Below are positions 63,331 to 64,000 of a DNA stretch of 64,000 bases, piece after piece; position 1 is the first letter of the stretch; each line of letters starts with the position of its first letter. Both the position numbers and the translations under genes were made by a program. The notes under the pieces are model-generated. The model worked only from the letters and a program-made list of their open reading frames with translations. It had not been told where the DNA came from and did no database searches. The stretch is from Ignelater luminosus (Eukaryota; Arthropoda; Insecta; Coleoptera; Elateridae). The stretch covers positions 161,485-225,484 of the forward strand of contig VTPC01000427.1 in the NCBI GenBank assembly GCA_011009095.1, in the 5' to 3' direction.

Positions 63331-64000
63331 TACAAAATGAACAACTGCTCGTTACACTACGTTTATGACATGCTACGTGTATAGTGTTTTCTATTTAACA
63401 TTTATAAAAAACAAATGATATTGAATCAAATAAGTTAGTAAAAAATTGAATAAATTTTGTTATTCATATCTTTGAGCCATATAATACGTAACGTTCGTTA
63501 AACGGAAATTAAAATAATAATTCTTCTAGAAATAATTGCAATGCTGTAGGCTAAACTCTAAGAATAGAACCCGTTCAGGAATGCTTTTATAAATTTTAAA
63601 TAAGTGTATAGTAATTTAGTAATATCGTGCATCGAAATCGCTTTAATTTTAAATTCCAAGGTTCTGGTTGGTTTCCGTATTTTGCTTTTTTTTGAGTCCT
63701 TATAATGGCAGCCATTTTCATAAAAGAAAACTTTATGGACATAATAAAAGAAATGAATATTTATTAGATGCTCAAAATTCATAAAATTTGTAACAATAAA
63801 AATATTAATAGAAACAAAACAACTGAAACACCAGTTATAAAAGAATTTAAAGCTCGTTTTTGAATTGATAATTCGATTTACAAGCATTTTTAGAAAATTA
63901 CCACTGCGATTGTGAGTAATAAAAGAAAATAAACTCGCAAAATTCAAACTAGCAGTTGTCAGAAACAAAATTGGGTGAAGATTAAATGATGTCAAAACTA

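Overview
The window is AT-rich animal nuclear DNA, almost certainly insect. It carries the 5' part of one recognisable host gene, homothorax (hth, the insect Meis-class TALE homeobox gene), on the + strand. Three coding exons join in frame: 8244-8258 (five residues, MAQPR), 23555-23793 (79 codons plus 2 nt) and 39922-40063 (1 nt plus 47 codons). Together they encode the first 132 residues and end where the Exd-binding HM/MEIS domain begins. The rest of that domain and the homeodomain must lie beyond 64000. The insect assignment rests on the Hth protein match (the MAQPRYD start, the KRDKDAIYG junction and the [13 protein letters not shown] block), a mariner element, and a decayed array in the register of the arthropod telomere repeat TTAGG. 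The insect order cannot be told from this sequence.

Layout: 1-7.8 kb is upstream AT-rich DNA with one GC-rich block (4.44-4.91 kb) that holds two palindromic pairs of TGACA half-sites and a codon-like open frame. 7.8-8.26 kb is a GC-rich promoter/5' UTR island with a perfect Exd-Hth composite site (TGATTGACAG) and three short upstream ORFs before the hth start. Intron 1 is 15.3 kb. Intron 2 is 16.1 kb and contains a nearly intact mariner element (1,292 bp, one frameshift) and a GC-rich islet with splice-like edges. Intron 3 runs from 40064 past the window end (at least 23.9 kb). It holds a 326-bp MITE-like inverted-repeat element, the C-terminal relic of a Tc1-type transposase, relics of non-LTR reverse transcriptase, a 15-bp inverted repeat and several GC-raised blocks that are candidate enhancers.

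Apart from mariner, the TE relics and exons 2 and 3, the open frames of 60-116 codons in this window look like chance frames or open stretches inside GC-raised non-coding blocks. I see no convincing second host protein gene, tRNA, rRNA or CRISPR array. There is a 10-base assembly gap at 59604-59613. The most interesting biology is regulatory. The hth promoter carries the consensus site for the protein's own complex with Exd, and a distal block carries paired TGACA sites, so direct autoregulation is a testable idea. I found no clear new molecular system.
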